A stretch of DNA of 64,000 nt from Vibrio sp. Isolate32 (GTDB lineage: Bacteria > Pseudomonadota > Gammaproteobacteria > Enterobacterales > Vibrionaceae), in contig NZ_JAKEUQ010000008.1 in NCBI RefSeq assembly GCF_022397955.1, forward strand, positions 159,703 to 223,702. The letters run 5' to 3'. This document shows positions 47,230 to 57,983 of the stretch, one piece after another. Numbering within the stretch: position 1 is the first letter of the stretch; each line of letters starts with the position of its first letter. The notes beneath the pieces were generated by a model. That model saw only the letters and a list, made by a program, of their open reading frames with translations, ran no database searches and was not told the DNA's origin. The translations under genes and the position numbers were made by a program.

Positions 47230-48519
47230 ATGTTCGAAAAGCTATTCAAACTCAGTGAAAACGGCACCAATGTGCGCACTGAAATCATCGCAGGTCTAAC
47301 AACCTTCCTAACAATGGCTTACATCATTTTTGTAAACCCAATGATCCTAGCTGATGCTGGTATGGACCACGGCGCTGTATTTGTAGCAACCTGTTTAGCG
47401 GCTGCTATTGGCTGTTTCATCATGGGCTTTGTTGCTAACTACCCAATTGCTCAAGCTCCAGGTATGGGCCTGAATGCCTTCTTTACCTACGCGGTTGTGA
47501 TGGGCATGGGTTACACGTGGCAAGTTGCTTTAGCGGCAGTGTTTGTTTCGGGTGTGATCTTCATCTTCTTGAGCATCTTTAAGATCCGTGAGTGGATTAT
47601 CAACTCGATTCCTATGTCTTTGCGTGTAGGTATCTCTGCGGGTATCGGTCTTTTCCTAGCATTTATCGCGCTTAGCAATGCTGGCATCGTGGTTTCTAAC
47701 CCTGCAACTAAAGTATCACTTGGCGACATTACTGCTATTGCTCCTATCCTTGGTGCTCTTGGTTTCTTCCTTACTATTGCTCTTGTACACCGCGGTGTGA
47801 AAGGCGCAGTAATGATTGCAATTCTAGCTATTACAGCTCTTGGTATTATCATTGGTGACGTTCAGTACGGTGGCATCATGTCTACACCACCAAGCCTTGC
47901 TCCGACTTTCATGCAGCTTGATTTCTCTGCAGTATTTGAAATCGGTATGATCTCTGTTGTATTTGCTTTCCTATTCGTCGACTTATTCGATACAGCGGGC
48001 ACGCTAGTCGGCGTTGCGACAAAAGCGAACCTAATTAAAGAAGATGGCAAACTACCTCGCCTGAACAAAGCACTGCTTGCTGACTCAACAGCAACGTCTA
48101 TCGGTGCTCTTCTAGGTACATCGAACACGACTTCATATGTAGAGAGTGTTTCAGGTGTTGCTGAAGGTGGTCGTACTGGTCTAACGGCTGTTGTCGTGGG
48201 CGTACTTTTCCTTCTTGCTCTTTTCTTCTCACCACTTGCAGGTATGATTCCGGCGTACGCAACATCAGGCGCGCTTTTCTATGTAGCAATTCTGATGATG
48301 TCAGGCCTAGTTGGCATTGATTGGCGTGATCTTACGGAAGCAGCACCAGTCGTGGTAACATGTCTACTTATGCCGCTGACGTACTCTATTGCTGAGGGTA
48401 TCTCACTAGGTTTCATCGCTTACGCTGCAATTAAGCTGCTAAGTGGTAAAGGTCGCGACGTTTCACCTGCTGTGTGGATCATGTCGGTAATCTTTATTCT
48501 TAAATACATTTTCGCTTAA
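47230..48519 (+). CDS. NCS2 purine permease (adenine/hypoxanthine/guanine, AzgA branch)
   Basis: 429 residues and about 14 helices. NVRTEIIAGLTTFLTMAYIIFVNPMIL near the start and the substrate segment QAPGMGLNAFFTYAVV, then FLFVDLFDTAGTLVGVATKANL and the GTSNTTSYVESVSGVAEGGRTG loop, are signatures of the AzgA/GhxP-type purine:H+ symporters. Homologues import adenine, hypoxanthine or guanine. It stands just before gpt with a PurR-like box upstream, forming a purine salvage unit with the adenine deaminase gene nearby. Exact base specificity not readable. Confidence 0.88.
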   Translation: MFEKLFKLSENGTNVRTEIIAGLTTFLTMAYIIFVNPMILADAGMDHGAVFVATCLAAAIGCFIMGFVANYPIAQAPGMGLNAFFTYAVVMGMGYTWQVALAAVFVSGVIFIFLSIFKIREWIINSIPMSLRVGISAGIGLFLAFIALSNAGIVVSNPATKVSLGDITAIAPILGALGFFLTIALVHRGVKGAVMIAILAITALGIIIGDVQYGGIMSTPPSLAPTFMQLDFSAVFEIGMISVVFAFLFVDLFDTAGTLVGVATKANLIKEDGKLPRLNKALLADSTATSIGALLGTSNTTSYVESVSGVAEGGRTGLTAVVVGVLFLLALFFSPLAGMIPAYATSGALFYVAILMMSGLVGIDWRDLTEAAPVVVTCLLMPLTYSIAEGISLGFIAYAAIKLLSGKGRDVSPAVWIMSVIFILKYIFA

Positions 48520-48546
48520 TCGTCTAGATTTCTGCTTAAACGCTGA

Positions 48547-48571
48547 AGAGGCTATGTTTGGCATAGCCTCT
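48547..48571 (+). other. intercistronic hairpin between permease and gpt
   Basis: AGAGGCTATG and CATAGCCTCT form a perfect 10-bp stem with a TTTGG loop. No T run follows, so it probably acts in mRNA processing or stability rather than termination. Confidence 0.55.
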
Positions 48572-48602
48572 AATAACATGAAAAATTATTAGGTTTTATA
48601 CT

Positions 48603-49067
48603 ATGAGCAACAAATTCGTTATCACTTGGGACAACATGCAGACTTACTGCCGTCAACTAGCAGAAAAGCAAATGCCAGCAGAGCAGTGGAAAGGTATCTG
48701 GGCTGTAAGCCGTGGTGGTTTGGTTCCTGGTGCAATCTTGGCTCGTGAACTGGGTATTCGTCACGTAGATACGATTTGTATTTCTAGCTACGACCACGAT
48801 CACCAACGTGATATGACTGTCGTTAAAGCACCTGAAGGTGACGGCGAAGGTTTCCTAATCGTTGAAGATCTTGTTGATAGTGGTGACACTGCACGTAAGC
48901 TTCGTGAAATGTACCCTAAAGCAAAACTGATCGCGGTATGTGCTAAGCCTTCAGGGGCGCACCTACTAGACGAGTACATTGTTGATATCGCTCAAGACAC
49001 ATGGATCGAGCAGCCTTGGGATACAAGCCTAAGTTACGTTGAGCCAGTAAATCGTAAGTCAAAATAA
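48603..49067 (+). CDS. gpt: xanthine-guanine phosphoribosyltransferase
   Basis: 154 residues. [22 protein letters not shown] and the PRPP loop [18 protein letters not shown] identify the Gpt-type phosphoribosyltransferase. It converts xanthine, guanine and hypoxanthine with PRPP to the nucleotides. Length equals the family norm. Next to a purine permease and before frsA, a common Vibrio arrangement. Confidence 0.93.
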   Translation: MSNKFVITWDNMQTYCRQLAEKQMPAEQWKGIWAVSRGGLVPGAILARELGIRHVDTICISSYDHDHQRDMTVVKAPEGDGEGFLIVEDLVDSGDTARKLREMYPKAKLIAVCAKPSGAHLLDEYIVDIAQDTWIEQPWDTSLSYVEPVNRKSK

Positions 49068-49087
49068 GCGTAAACTAAGTTTTTTGA

Positions 49088-49119
49088 GAAATGACCCTTT
49101 ATAGGGTCATTTTTTTTTA
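49088..49119 (+). terminator. terminator after gpt
   Basis: AAATGACCCT and AGGGTCATTT pair around TTAT, followed by a long T run. Confidence 0.85.
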
Positions 49120-49156
49120 TATTATTAGTCAAAATCATTTCTTATTAAGTGTCCCA

Positions 49157-50410
49157 ATGTCTGAATCAGAAGAAACGAGCTCGAACCTTTCGGAAACCTT
49201 GTTTGTAAAACACAAGCAGGCCAAAGAGACCTCAATGCTGACACAATACATGCCAAGCTCTGAAGCGTTATTGGATGAGAAGCGTGAACAGCAAAACTCA
49301 TCGTGGTACCGAAACTTAAGGCGTCTTCAGTGGGTATGGCAAGGCGTGAACCCTATTGAGCAAGAAGCTGTATTAGCTCGTATTGCGTCGTCAGACAACT
49401 CTCGAACTACCGATGAGTGGTTAGATACCGTGATGGGATACCGCAGTGGTAACTGGGCCTATGAGTGGACCAAGTTGGGCATGTTGCATCAGAACCGTTC
49501 TAACAACAAAAGCGGTGAAGAGGTGGCTGAAGAGCTGTTCTCGGCGTCTTTATGTTTCAGTATTGCAGGTTACCCGCACCTAAAGAATGACAACTTGGCG
49601 TCTCAGGCCCAAGTGTTAGCAAACGCAGCCTATTCTGAAGCAATTAAGCATACCAAGCTGATTGTTAAGCAGATTGAGGTGCCGTATCAGAACAAGAAAA
49701 TCAAAGCCAACCTACACCTAGCGAAAACCGACAAACCGCAACCAGTTGTGATCGTGAGTGCAGGTTTGGATAGCTTGCAAACGGACATGTGGCGTTTGTT
49801 TAGGGATTATCTGGCGCCAAAGAACATTGCGATGCTTACCGTAGATATGCCATCGATAGGTCACAGCTCTCATTGGCCGTTAACCGAAGATTCTTCGTGC
49901 CTGCACCAAGCGGTATTGAACGAGCTGCCAAATATCCCATGGGTTGATCATCATAAAGTGGGCTTGTTTGGTTTCCGTTTTGGCGGCAATGCGATGGTGA
50001 GGCTGTCGTTTATCGAGCAACAGAAGATCAAAGCGTGTATCTCTCTTGGTGCGCCAATTCACGATATTTTTGTGCATGCCGATAAACTAAAGCAGATGCC
50101 GAAGATGCATTTAGATGTACTGGCTTCTCGTTTAGGTAAAGGTGCTGTTGATATCAATAGTCTTTCTGGTCAGTTGATGGCGTGGTCTTTGAAGGTCCAA
50201 GGTCTGTTGGCGAACAGTAAAACCAGCGTTCCTATCTTAGCGTTAGCCTTAGAAGGTGATCCTGTGTCACCGCCAATGGATAATCAACTGGTTGCTATTT
50301 ACAGTGATTACGGCAAGGCAAAGAAAATCAAATCGAAATCAATTACACAAGGTTATGAGCAATCCCTCGAATTAGCGATAAAGTGGCTTGAGGATGAATT
50401 ATTTAGATGA
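49157..50410 (+). CDS. frsA: esterase FrsA (alpha/beta hydrolase)
   Basis: The ATG at 49157 gives 417 residues, close to the family length of about 415; the frame from 49091 runs back into the gpt terminator. An N-terminal helical region (to about 190) includes RNLRRLQWVWQGVNPIEQE. The hydrolase domain follows with VVIVSAGLDSLQTDMW and LFGFRFGGNAMVRLS. The nucleophile position is GFRFGG rather than the usual GxSxG, as in FrsA. FrsA was described from fermentation/respiration studies through binding of the PTS protein IIA-Glc; its enzymatic role remains disputed. Confidence 0.9.
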   Translation: MSESEETSSNLSETLFVKHKQAKETSMLTQYMPSSEALLDEKREQQNSSWYRNLRRLQWVWQGVNPIEQEAVLARIASSDNSRTTDEWLDTVMGYRSGNWAYEWTKLGMLHQNRSNNKSGEEVAEELFSASLCFSIAGYPHLKNDNLASQAQVLANAAYSEAIKHTKLIVKQIEVPYQNKKIKANLHLAKTDKPQPVVIVSAGLDSLQTDMWRLFRDYLAPKNIAMLTVDMPSIGHSSHWPLTEDSSCLHQAVLNELPNIPWVDHHKVGLFGFRFGGNAMVRLSFIEQQKIKACISLGAPIHDIFVHADKLKQMPKMHLDVLASRLGKGAVDINSLSGQLMAWSLKVQGLLANSKTSVPILALALEGDPVSPPMDNQLVAIYSDYGKAKKIKSKSITQGYEQSLELAIKWLEDELFR

Positions 50411-50554
50411 CATTTCTCCTAAATTAGTTAAGCATGAAAAGTGTACAGATTAAGTGCCTGATACTCAGAGAAAATTTATAAAGTCCAACTGCATGTTTTC
50501 AACGTATTGCAGTCTGAGTAATGTCATTCTTAACATTGAAAATGGAGATTCAAT

Positions 50555-50944
50555 ATGTCAGAAGTGACACAAGAACCAACGCATTATCGCTTGTTAAATG
50601 TATTAAAGGCCATTGGGCCATACTTGAGGGAGCCGCAATCAGAAGAAGGTCACTATATTTTTGATTGCTTGTCAGTGTGTGTTAACGATAAAAAATCACC
50701 AGAAGAGCGTGAGTTCTGGGGCTGGTGGATGGAGTTGGACAAGTCGGAAGAGGGGTATTCGGCGAAGTACAACATTGGTAAATACAACATCGAAGGCAAA
50801 TGGGATTCATTACCTCTGCCTAAAAAGGCGGTTGCTGAGGTCACTAGAACTCAGGAAGCCTTCCACCAAAAACTGGTTGATGAACTTCAAAGTAAGTTTG
50901 AAATCAGCATCCAATTGGACGAAGAGTCTGTCGAATTCGTCTGA
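50555..50944 (+). CDS. crl: sigma factor-binding protein Crl
   Basis: 129 residues. [44 protein letters not shown] and [17 protein letters not shown] are Crl features. Crl binds RpoS and helps it capture core RNA polymerase, favouring stationary-phase genes. It lies in the frsA-crl-proB order also known from enterobacteria. Own terminator follows. Confidence 0.92.
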   Translation: MSEVTQEPTHYRLLNVLKAIGPYLREPQSEEGHYIFDCLSVCVNDKKSPEEREFWGWWMELDKSEEGYSAKYNIGKYNIEGKWDSLPLPKKAVAEVTRTQEAFHQKLVDELQSKFEISIQLDEESVEFV

Positions 50945-50971
50945 TTTTAAAGGTTACTCTTCTTTAAAAAA

Positions 50972-50999
50972 TAAAAAGGTGCGATTTCGCACCTTTTCT
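50972..50999 (+). terminator. terminator after crl
   Basis: AAAAGGTGCGA and TCGCACCTTTT pair around TT; the T run is part of the stem. Confidence 0.78.
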
Positions 51000-51065
51000 G
51001 CTTGTGAATTCCCCTGTTGATTGCTAAAACATCACCTCTTATTTGTTTTATCCATAAAAGACTTC

Positions 51066-52205
51066 ATGACAACAAATCATCAAAGCGGGACAACAGCGCA
51101 GCGTAAAACTGTCGTTGTTAAACTGGGTACCAGTGTCTTAACTGGTGGAACATTGGCATTAGACCGTGCTCATATGGTTGAGCTGGTTCGTCAATGTGCT
51201 GAATTAAAAAAACAAGGCCACTCTGTGGTTATGGTTTCGTCTGGCGCAATTGCAGCAGGACGTGAGCACCTTGGTTACCCCGCACTTCCCAACTCAATGG
51301 CGAGCAAACAGTTGCTTGCTGCAGTTGGGCAAAGTCAGTTGATTCAAGTTTGGGAGTCTTTATTCGCTATCTATGGCCTTAAGATTGGCCAGATGCTACT
51401 GACTCGAGCTGATCTCGATGACCGTGAGCGTTTTCTGAATGCTCGTGACACGATCAATGCACTCGTTGAACACGATATTATTCCTGTCGTGAATGAAAAC
51501 GATGCAGTCGCGACCAACGAAATCAAAGTGGGCGACAACGATAACTTGTCGGCACTGGTTGGTATTTTATGCGGTGCTGATAAGCTTTTGCTGCTAACTG
51601 ACCAAAAAGGTCTGTTTACGGCTGACCCTCGTAAAGACCCAAATGCTGAGCTCATCAAAGAAGTGAAAACCATTGATGACACGCTGCGCAAGATCGCAGG
51701 CGGCAGTGGTACTACGCTAGGTACCGGTGGCATGGCGACAAAACTGCAGGCAGCGGATATAGCTCGTCGCGCTGGCATTGAAGTGATTATTGCAGCAGGT
51801 AGCGCCGAAAATGTGGTTTTTGACTCTTTGAGTGACAATCCTCAAGGCACACGTTTCTTACCGTTAGCCGAGGCGCTTGAAAACCGCAAGCGTTGGATTT
51901 TAGCGGGTCCTGCTTCTGCTGGTGACATCGTGGTTGACGATGGTGCGGTGAATGCCGTTAACACCAAAGGTAGTAGCTTGTTGGCAAAAGGGGTGGTTCG
52001 AGTTAAAGGCGAGTTCTCTCGTGGTGAAGTCACCCAAGTTACAGACAGCAAAGGCAAAGTAGTCGCGCGTGGTATCGCTAGCTACTCAAGCCAAGACCTA
52101 GCAAAAATAGCAGGCAAGCACAGTAAAGATATTGGCGACATCCTTGGTTACGATTACGGGTCAGAAGTCATTCACCGTGACGACCTTGTCGTTATCCAAG
52201 AATAG
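51066..52205 (+). CDS. proB: glutamate 5-kinase
   Basis: The ATG at 51066 ([23 protein letters not shown]) gives 379 residues; an upstream start at 51021 is less likely. The amino acid kinase domain has [28 protein letters not shown], and the nucleotide-site NENDAVAT and [21 protein letters not shown]-terminal PUA domain (about 285-365) follows. It catalyses the first step of proline synthesis and is usually feedback-inhibited by proline. proA follows 108 bp later in the same direction. Confidence 0.94.
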   Translation: MTTNHQSGTTAQRKTVVVKLGTSVLTGGTLALDRAHMVELVRQCAELKKQGHSVVMVSSGAIAAGREHLGYPALPNSMASKQLLAAVGQSQLIQVWESLFAIYGLKIGQMLLTRADLDDRERFLNARDTINALVEHDIIPVVNENDAVATNEIKVGDNDNLSALVGILCGADKLLLLTDQKGLFTADPRKDPNAELIKEVKTIDDTLRKIAGGSGTTLGTGGMATKLQAADIARRAGIEVIIAAGSAENVVFDSLSDNPQGTRFLPLAEALENRKRWILAGPASAGDIVVDDGAVNAVNTKGSSLLAKGVVRVKGEFSRGEVTQVTDSKGKVVARGIASYSSQDLAKIAGKHSKDIGDILGYDYGSEVIHRDDLVVIQE

Positions 52206-52313
52206 TTCGAGATGACAAGGTGATGAACGGCGCATCTGGCTTTTGCACTAGATGCACGTAGTACTCATCGCCCTTTTCATCTAAAGGCAGACAGAATTTA
52301 GGGAGAGTTAAAC

Positions 52314-53564
52314 GTGGATTTAACTAACATGGGTATCGCAGCAAAAGAAGCTGCTTTTCACCTAGCGACCGCATCAACGGCGCAAAAGAACAAGGCATTG
52401 GCGATCATCGCTGATGAGTTAGAAGCAAATGCAGCCGCTATCCTAGAAGCGAACGCAAAAGACATCGCTCTGGGCCGCGAAGCGGGTCTAACGGACGCAC
52501 TGCTTGACCGTCTACTTCTGAATGAAGAACGCTTAACGGGCATCGCTAATGACGTTCGTAACGTTATTAGCCTAAACGATCCTGTGGGCAGCGAAATCGA
52601 CAGCAAAGTACTGGAAAACGGTATGTCACTGTCTCGCCGACGCGTACCGCTTGGTGTGGTTGGTGTTATCTATGAAGCGCGCCCGAACGTAACCATCGAT
52701 ATTGCTGCATTGTGTCTGAAGACCGGTAACGCAAGTATCCTACGTGGTGGTAAAGAGACGTTTTTTTCGAACATGGAACTGGTTAAAGTTATCCAATCTG
52801 CATTAGAGAAAGTGGAGCTTCCAGCTGCTTCAGTTCAATATATCGAGAAACCTGATCGTGAGCTTGTTTCTCAACTGCTTAAGCTAGATGACTACGTAGA
52901 TATGATCATCCCTCGTGGTGGCGCTGGTCTGCACAAGATGTGTAAAGAGAACAGCACTATTCCGGTTATCATCGGTGGTTTCGGTATCAGCCATATTTTC
53001 GTTGATGAGAGCGCGGATCTTGAGAAGTCTGTCGATGTCGTTGAAAACTCGAAAGTACAACGCCCATCAGCATGTAACTCATTAGATACTTTGCTTGTTC
53101 ATGAAGCGGTAGCTGGGGAGTTCCTTGGCAAGTTTAAAACACGTCTAGCGGATAAAGTGACATTAGTAGCAGACTCAAGCGCGAAGGCATTTCTTGTTGA
53201 TTTTGCTGACGTGCGTGATGCAGGTGAAGATGACTTTGACACCGAATGGTTAAGCTACACACTTGGCGTAAAAGTGGTTGCGGATGTTGCAGAAGCGATT
53301 GACCACATGCGCGTACATAACGCGAGCCACTCAGATGCAATCATGACTAATAGTTTAGAAAGCTCTGAGCGTTTCATTAACTCGGTAGGTTCTGCAGCAG
53401 TGTATGTGAATGCATCAACTCGCTTTACTGATGGCGCACAGTTTGGTCTAGGCGCAGAAGTGGCAGTCTCTACTCAGAAACTGCACGCTCGGGGTCCTAT
53501 GGGCTTAGAAGAGCTGACTAGCTACAAGTGGGTGGGCAAAGCGAATTATCTCGTTCGCGGTTAA
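52314..53564 (+). CDS. proA: gamma-glutamyl phosphate reductase
   Basis: GTG start with GGGAGAG upstream; 416 residues of the aldehyde dehydrogenase superfamily. [44 protein letters not shown] and the catalytic Cys in [16 protein letters not shown] are conserved ProA motifs. It reduces gamma-glutamyl phosphate to glutamate semialdehyde with NADPH. Works directly after ProB and is probably co-transcribed. Confidence 0.95.
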   Translation: MDLTNMGIAAKEAAFHLATASTAQKNKALAIIADELEANAAAILEANAKDIALGREAGLTDALLDRLLLNEERLTGIANDVRNVISLNDPVGSEIDSKVLENGMSLSRRRVPLGVVGVIYEARPNVTIDIAALCLKTGNASILRGGKETFFSNMELVKVIQSALEKVELPAASVQYIEKPDRELVSQLLKLDDYVDMIIPRGGAGLHKMCKENSTIPVIIGGFGISHIFVDESADLEKSVDVVENSKVQRPSACNSLDTLLVHEAVAGEFLGKFKTRLADKVTLVADSSAKAFLVDFADVRDAGEDDFDTEWLSYTLGVKVVADVAEAIDHMRVHNASHSDAIMTNSLESSERFINSVGSAAVYVNASTRFTDGAQFGLGAEVAVSTQKLHARGPMGLEELTSYKWVGKANYLVRG

Positions 53565-53640
53565 CGTTTCTCGTTAACTTTACTCTGCAGCTCATTTTAA
53601 AAATTGCTATCGCGTAGCAATAATCAATGAATCAGCACAC

Positions 53641-53668
53641 AAAAGGGCCTTAATTGGCCCTTTTTCTT
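53641..53668 (+). terminator. terminator after proA
   Basis: AAAAGGGCC and GGCCCTTTT pair around TTAATT, then TTTC. Confidence 0.82.
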
Positions 53669-53720
53669 TCCTAACGTTTGGCAATTCCGTTACACTGACA
53701 ATCAATTATTTGGAGGTGAT

Positions 53721-54170
53721 ATGCATTGTCCTTTTTGTTCAGAGAACGACACTAAAGTAATCGATTCACGACTGGTTGCTGATGGCCATCAGGTTCGTCG
53801 TCGCCGTCAATGCCTTGCATGTAGCGAGCGTTTCACTACGTTCGAATCGGCAGAACTCGTGATGCCGAAAGTCATTAAGTCGAATGGAAACCGCGAACCA
53901 TTTAATGAAGATAAGATGGTCGGTGGTGTGCAACGTGCCCTGGAAAAACGCCCTGTGAGTGCTGATGCGATTGAACTTGCTATCAGTAATATTAAGTCAC
54001 AACTCCGTGCAACAGGTGAGCGTGAAGTTCCAAGCGAAATGATTGGCAACCTAGTCATGAGCCAATTAAAAGAATTAGACAAAGTCGCGTACATCCGTTT
54101 TGCTTCTGTTTACCGCAGCTTTGAAGACATTCGAGAGTTTGGCGAAGAAATCGCTAAATTAGAGGATTAA
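53721..54170 (+). CDS. nrdR: transcriptional repressor NrdR
   Basis: 149 residues. An N-terminal zinc ribbon ([13 protein letters not shown], with the second pair in [16 protein letters not shown]) is followed by an ATP-cone domain ([29 protein letters not shown]). It represses ribonucleotide reductase genes in response to dATP/ATP. GGAGGT lies just before the start. It stands 10 bp before ribD, the usual nrdR-ribD order. Confidence 0.95.
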   Translation: MHCPFCSENDTKVIDSRLVADGHQVRRRRQCLACSERFTTFESAELVMPKVIKSNGNREPFNEDKMVGGVQRALEKRPVSADAIELAISNIKSQLRATGEREVPSEMIGNLVMSQLKELDKVAYIRFASVYRSFEDIREFGEEIAKLED

Positions 54171-54180
54171 CCCCTCAGTC

Positions 54181-55290
54181 ATGTCTAACTTTTCTCCCCT
54201 AGATTTTCAAATGATGTCGCGCGCTATCCATTTAGCGAAACGCGGCATTTACACTACTGCGCCAAACCCAAATGTAGGTTGTGTGATTGTACAAACCGAT
54301 GGGAAAATTGTTGGTGAAGGCTTTCACGCCAAAGCGGGTGAACCTCACGCTGAAGTACATGCCATGCGAATGGCGGGTGATAAGGCAAAAGGTGCGACGG
54401 CTTATGTCACACTGGAACCTTGTTCTCATTATGGCCGTACACCACCGTGTGCCGAGGGCTTGATTAAGGCTCAAGTGGCTAAAGTTATTTGCGCGATGCA
54501 GGATCCAAACCCGAAAGTTGCCGGCCGTGGCATTAAAATGCTGCGTGATGCAGGTATCGAGGTTGAAATCGGTTTACTGGAGCAAGATGCTTTAGACTTG
54601 AACCCAGCATTTATTAAGCGTATGCAAACAGGCATGCCTTTTGTTCAGCTTAAGATGGCAGCTAGTCTTGATGGGCAAACGGCACTAGCAAATGGTCAGA
54701 GTCAGTGGATTACATCGCCAGCAGCGCGTCGTGATGTTCAAAATTATCGAGCAAAGGCGGGCGCAGTATTATCAACCAGCCAAACGGTGATTGATGATAA
54801 CGCTTCACTTAATGTTCGCTGGGCTGAATTACCACATAGCGCACAAGCTCATTATGCTGAAGCTGACGTGCGTCAGCCTGTTCGCGTGATTCTTGATCGT
54901 CAAAACCAACTGCGCCCTGAGATCAAGTTATACCAATCGGCAACACCCGTATTAAGAGTCGCAGAGGTGTCTGCTGACATTGAGGTCGGCACCACAGAGA
55001 CAGGTCAGTTAGATTTACACGAGCTGATGCGCCAATTACCTGCCAATCATATTGACCATATTTGGGTCGAAGCGGGGGCAACATTGGCAAAAAGCTTGAT
55101 TGAAGCACAGTTGGTGGATGAGCTAATCCTTTATTTGGCTCCTAAACTTATGGGCAGTGACGGAAGAGGTTTGATGGGCGCGTTAGGGCTCACTTCGATG
55201 TCTGATGTTATTGACCTAGAAATTAAAGATGTTCGACAAGTTGGTGTGGATATTCGCATCGTAGCGAAACCCGTATTACGAAACCGATAG
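54181..55290 (+). CDS. ribD: bifunctional riboflavin deaminase/reductase RibD
   Basis: 369 residues. The N-terminal deaminase has the Zn motif GEPHAEVHAM and YVTLEPCSHYGRTPPC. The C-terminal reductase starts at about residue 150 with VQLKMAASLDGQTALANGQSQWI. It makes 5-amino-6-ribitylamino-uracil phosphate from the GTP-derived pyrimidine. Head of the riboflavin run. Confidence 0.95.
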   Translation: MSNFSPLDFQMMSRAIHLAKRGIYTTAPNPNVGCVIVQTDGKIVGEGFHAKAGEPHAEVHAMRMAGDKAKGATAYVTLEPCSHYGRTPPCAEGLIKAQVAKVICAMQDPNPKVAGRGIKMLRDAGIEVEIGLLEQDALDLNPAFIKRMQTGMPFVQLKMAASLDGQTALANGQSQWITSPAARRDVQNYRAKAGAVLSTSQTVIDDNASLNVRWAELPHSAQAHYAEADVRQPVRVILDRQNQLRPEIKLYQSATPVLRVAEVSADIEVGTTETGQLDLHELMRQLPANHIDHIWVEAGATLAKSLIEAQLVDELILYLAPKLMGSDGRGLMGALGLTSMSDVIDLEIKDVRQVGVDIRIVAKPVLRNR

Positions 55291-55357
55291 TAACGAAGCG
55301 ATAGTGGAAATAAATCTGCCCTAGATACATGTCGATGACAACAAAAAGAGTTTTAAA

Positions 55358-56014
55358 ATGTTTACAGGAATTGTAGAAGCCATAGGTACATTGAGTGCAA
55401 TTACTCCCCGCGGAGAAGACATTACCGTAACGGTTAACGTGGGTAAGCTTGATATGGCCGACGTTCAGTTAGGCGATAGCATTGCTACCAACGGTGTGTG
55501 TTTGACGGTCGTGGAATTTAACGACCACAGCTACAGTGCAGACTTATCACTTGAGACCCTGAAAAAAACGGGTTTTGTTGATTACCAAGCGGGTGACAAA
55601 GTGAACCTAGAGAAAGCGATGCTACCAACGACACGTTTCGGTGGTCATATCGTATCGGGTCACGTAGATGGTGTAGGCGAGATTGTTGAGCGCAACCAAG
55701 TCGGCCGTGCGATTGAATTCTGGGTCGAAATGCCCGCTGAAATCTCAAAGTACGTTGCTCAAAAAGGCTCGATTACTGTCGATGGCATTAGTCTTACTGT
55801 GAACGATTTACTTAAGAATGCATTTAAGCTGACGATTGTTCCTCATACCTCTTCAGAAACCACCATCGATCAATTTCATGTTGGTCGTAAAGTGAATCTA
55901 GAAGTGGATGTGTTAGCGCGCTACATGGAGCGCCTACTGCAAGGTCAGCAACAAGAGTCTGAACCTGAATCTCGATTGACGATGGAATTCTTACAACAGA
56001 ATGGTTTTGCCTAA
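55358..56014 (+). CDS. ribE: riboflavin synthase alpha chain
   Basis: 218 residues with two lumazine-binding repeats: MFTGIVEAIGTLSAI with GDSIATNGVCLTVVEF, and GHIVSGHVDGVGEIV with ISLTVNDL. It dismutates two dimethyl-ribityllumazine molecules to riboflavin. Called ribC in some nomenclatures. Follows ribD by 67 bp. Confidence 0.94.
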   Translation: MFTGIVEAIGTLSAITPRGEDITVTVNVGKLDMADVQLGDSIATNGVCLTVVEFNDHSYSADLSLETLKKTGFVDYQAGDKVNLEKAMLPTTRFGGHIVSGHVDGVGEIVERNQVGRAIEFWVEMPAEISKYVAQKGSITVDGISLTVNDLLKNAFKLTIVPHTSSETTIDQFHVGRKVNLEVDVLARYMERLLQGQQQESEPESRLTMEFLQQNGFA

Positions 56015-56122
56015 TCGCTGATATGAAGTGCGCTGAGCGTCACTTTGTAGAGCGAAGCAATATCATCAGGTTTAAATAGTGTCGGTTCTAGGAAGCAGAA
56101 CCATTTCAAAGGATATAGAACA

Positions 56123-57232
56123 ATGCCAATTAGTACTCCTCAAGAAATTATTGAAGACATTCGCCTAGGAAAAATGGTTATCCTGATGGATGATGAAGAT
56201 CGCGAAAATGAAGGCGATCTGATCATGGCAGCAGAACATGTGACGCCAGAAGCGATCAACTTCATGGCGATGTACGGCCGTGGCTTAATCTGCCTAACCT
56301 TGACTAAAGAGCGTTCAAGCCGCATGGGTCTAGCGCCTATGGTTCAAGACAACAACGCACAGTACACCACCAACTTTACCGTTTCGATTGAAGCTGCGGA
56401 GGGTGTAACTACCGGTATTTCTGCGTCTGACCGTGCGGTGACGGTGCAAGCAGCTGTTGCGAAAGATGCAAAGGCGGCTGACCTTGTTCAACCTGGCCAC
56501 ATCTTCCCGCTAACAGCACAAGAAGGCGGTGTTCTAACTCGTGCTGGTCACACTGAAGCGGGTTGTGATTTAGCACGCTTAGCGGGTTGTGAGCCTGCAT
56601 CGGTTATCGTTGAGATATTAAATGACGACGGCACCATGGCTCGTCGCCCTGATCTTGAAGTGTTCGCTGAAAAACACGACATTAAGCTAGGCACGATTGC
56701 CGACTTGATCGAATACCGTAACAACACAGAAACCACGATTGAGCGTGTTGCACAGTGCCACCTACCGACTGAATTTGGTGATTTTGAATTGGTGACTTAC
56801 CGTGACACTATCGACAACCAAATCCACTACGCAATGCAAAAAGGTGACCTAACGGGTGAAGCTCCACTGGTTCGTGTTCACCTACATGATACCTTCACCG
56901 ATCTGCTTCATTCTGATCGTGGTACTGAGCGTAGCTGGTCGCTAGATAAGGCGATGAAGCGTATTGGCGACGAAGGTGGTGTGTTGGTTATTCTGGGCAA
57001 CGAAGAGTCGTCTGATTCTTTGATTCACAAAGTGAAGACATTCGAGGCTCAAGATAAGAACGAGCAACCAACCATGGCTAAGAAGCAAGGCACTTCTCGT
57101 CGCGTTGGTGTCGGTTCCCAAATTCTACAAGACCTAGGCGTTCATGATATGCGCCTATTGTCTTCAAGCACTAAGCGTTACCACGCTCTTGGTGGTTTTG
57201 GTCTTAACGTTGTTGAATACGTTTGTGAGTAA
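56123..57232 (+). CDS. ribB: DHBP synthase with degenerate GTP cyclohydrolase II domain (RibBX type)
   Basis: 369 residues. The N-terminal domain (about 1-205) is 3,4-dihydroxy-2-butanone-4-phosphate synthase, with [27 protein letters not shown], and [23 protein letters not shown]. The C-terminal domain has the GCH II fold, but the zinc cysteines of the normal CLTGD...RCDCG block are replaced ([18 protein letters not shown]). This matches the RibBX variant known in proteobacteria, in which the second domain has lost cyclohydrolase activity. A separate ribA elsewhere should therefore supply that step. Annotation as fully bifunctional RibBA would be wrong. Confidence 0.85.
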   Translation: MPISTPQEIIEDIRLGKMVILMDDEDRENEGDLIMAAEHVTPEAINFMAMYGRGLICLTLTKERSSRMGLAPMVQDNNAQYTTNFTVSIEAAEGVTTGISASDRAVTVQAAVAKDAKAADLVQPGHIFPLTAQEGGVLTRAGHTEAGCDLARLAGCEPASVIVEILNDDGTMARRPDLEVFAEKHDIKLGTIADLIEYRNNTETTIERVAQCHLPTEFGDFELVTYRDTIDNQIHYAMQKGDLTGEAPLVRVHLHDTFTDLLHSDRGTERSWSLDKAMKRIGDEGGVLVILGNEESSDSLIHKVKTFEAQDKNEQPTMAKKQGTSRRVGVGSQILQDLGVHDMRLLSSSTKRYHALGGFGLNVVEYVCE

Positions 57233-57512
57233 CTACTTACATATTGGTTTATAACAACATAAATTTATGATGATTTGAGTGGCTCTTTTGGTTCGAAATA
57301 GGACGAAAAGAGCCAAGTCGCTGAGTCTGACTTATGTCGTGTCAAACGTTGGCGCTCAGCGGCTTGTTGTTCCCAAATGGTTGGGAGCGAGGCTTGGCTA
57401 TCATCTTTACATCTCCGGTGTCTGCTCTTCTAAATTAGCATTAGATATTGCTCACAGTTTTATGCTAGAATCCGGCGATTCTCACTTGATGAAAATAGTT
57501 AAAGGAAGGCTT

Positions 57513-57983
57513 ATGAAAGTGATCGAGGGTGGCTTCCCAGCGCCAAATGCAAAAATTGCTATCGTTATTGCTCGTTTCAACAGTTTTATTAACGAAAGTT
57601 TACTTTCTGGTGCAATCGATACTTTAAAACGTCACGGACAAGTAAGCGAAGACAACATCACTGTTGTTCGTTGTCCTGGTGCAGTAGAACTTCCACTTGT
57701 AGCGCAACGCGTTGCAAAAACAGGTAAGTTCGACGCGATTGTATCTCTTGGTACAGTAATTCGTGGCGGTACGCCTCATTTTGACTATGTTTGTAGTGAA
57801 TGTAATAAAGGTTTGGCGCAAGTGTCTCTGGAATATTCTCTTCCAGTAGCATTCGGCGTACTAACTGTTGATACGATCGATCAAGCTATTGAACGCGCAG
57901 GAACCAAGGCTGGTAATAAAGGTGCAGAAGCTGCACTAAGCGCACTTGAGATGATCAACGTTCTTTCTGAAATCGATTCCTAA
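57513..57983 (+). CDS. ribH: 6,7-dimethyl-8-ribityllumazine synthase
   Basis: The ATG at 57513, with AGGAAGG close upstream, gives 156 residues; the long frame from 57279 has no support. [44 protein letters not shown] and [15 protein letters not shown] are the binding-site motifs. It condenses DHBP with the ribityl pyrimidine. The stop overlaps the nusB start (TAATG). Confidence 0.94.
   Translation: MKVIEGGFPAPNAKIAIVIARFNSFINESLLSGAIDTLKRHGQVSEDNITVVRCPGAVELPLVAQRVAKTGKFDAIVSLGTVIRGGTPHFDYVCSECNKGLAQVSLEYSLPVAFGVLTVDTIDQAIERAGTKAGNKGAEAALSALEMINVLSEIDS

Noticed and set aside
56015..56122. Possible FMN riboswitch before ribBX
   Set aside because: The conserved FMN aptamer segments are not present in the short gap.
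57279..57512. N-terminal extension of ribH
   Set aside because: The extra residues do not resemble lumazine synthase, and a good ribosome site marks 57513.
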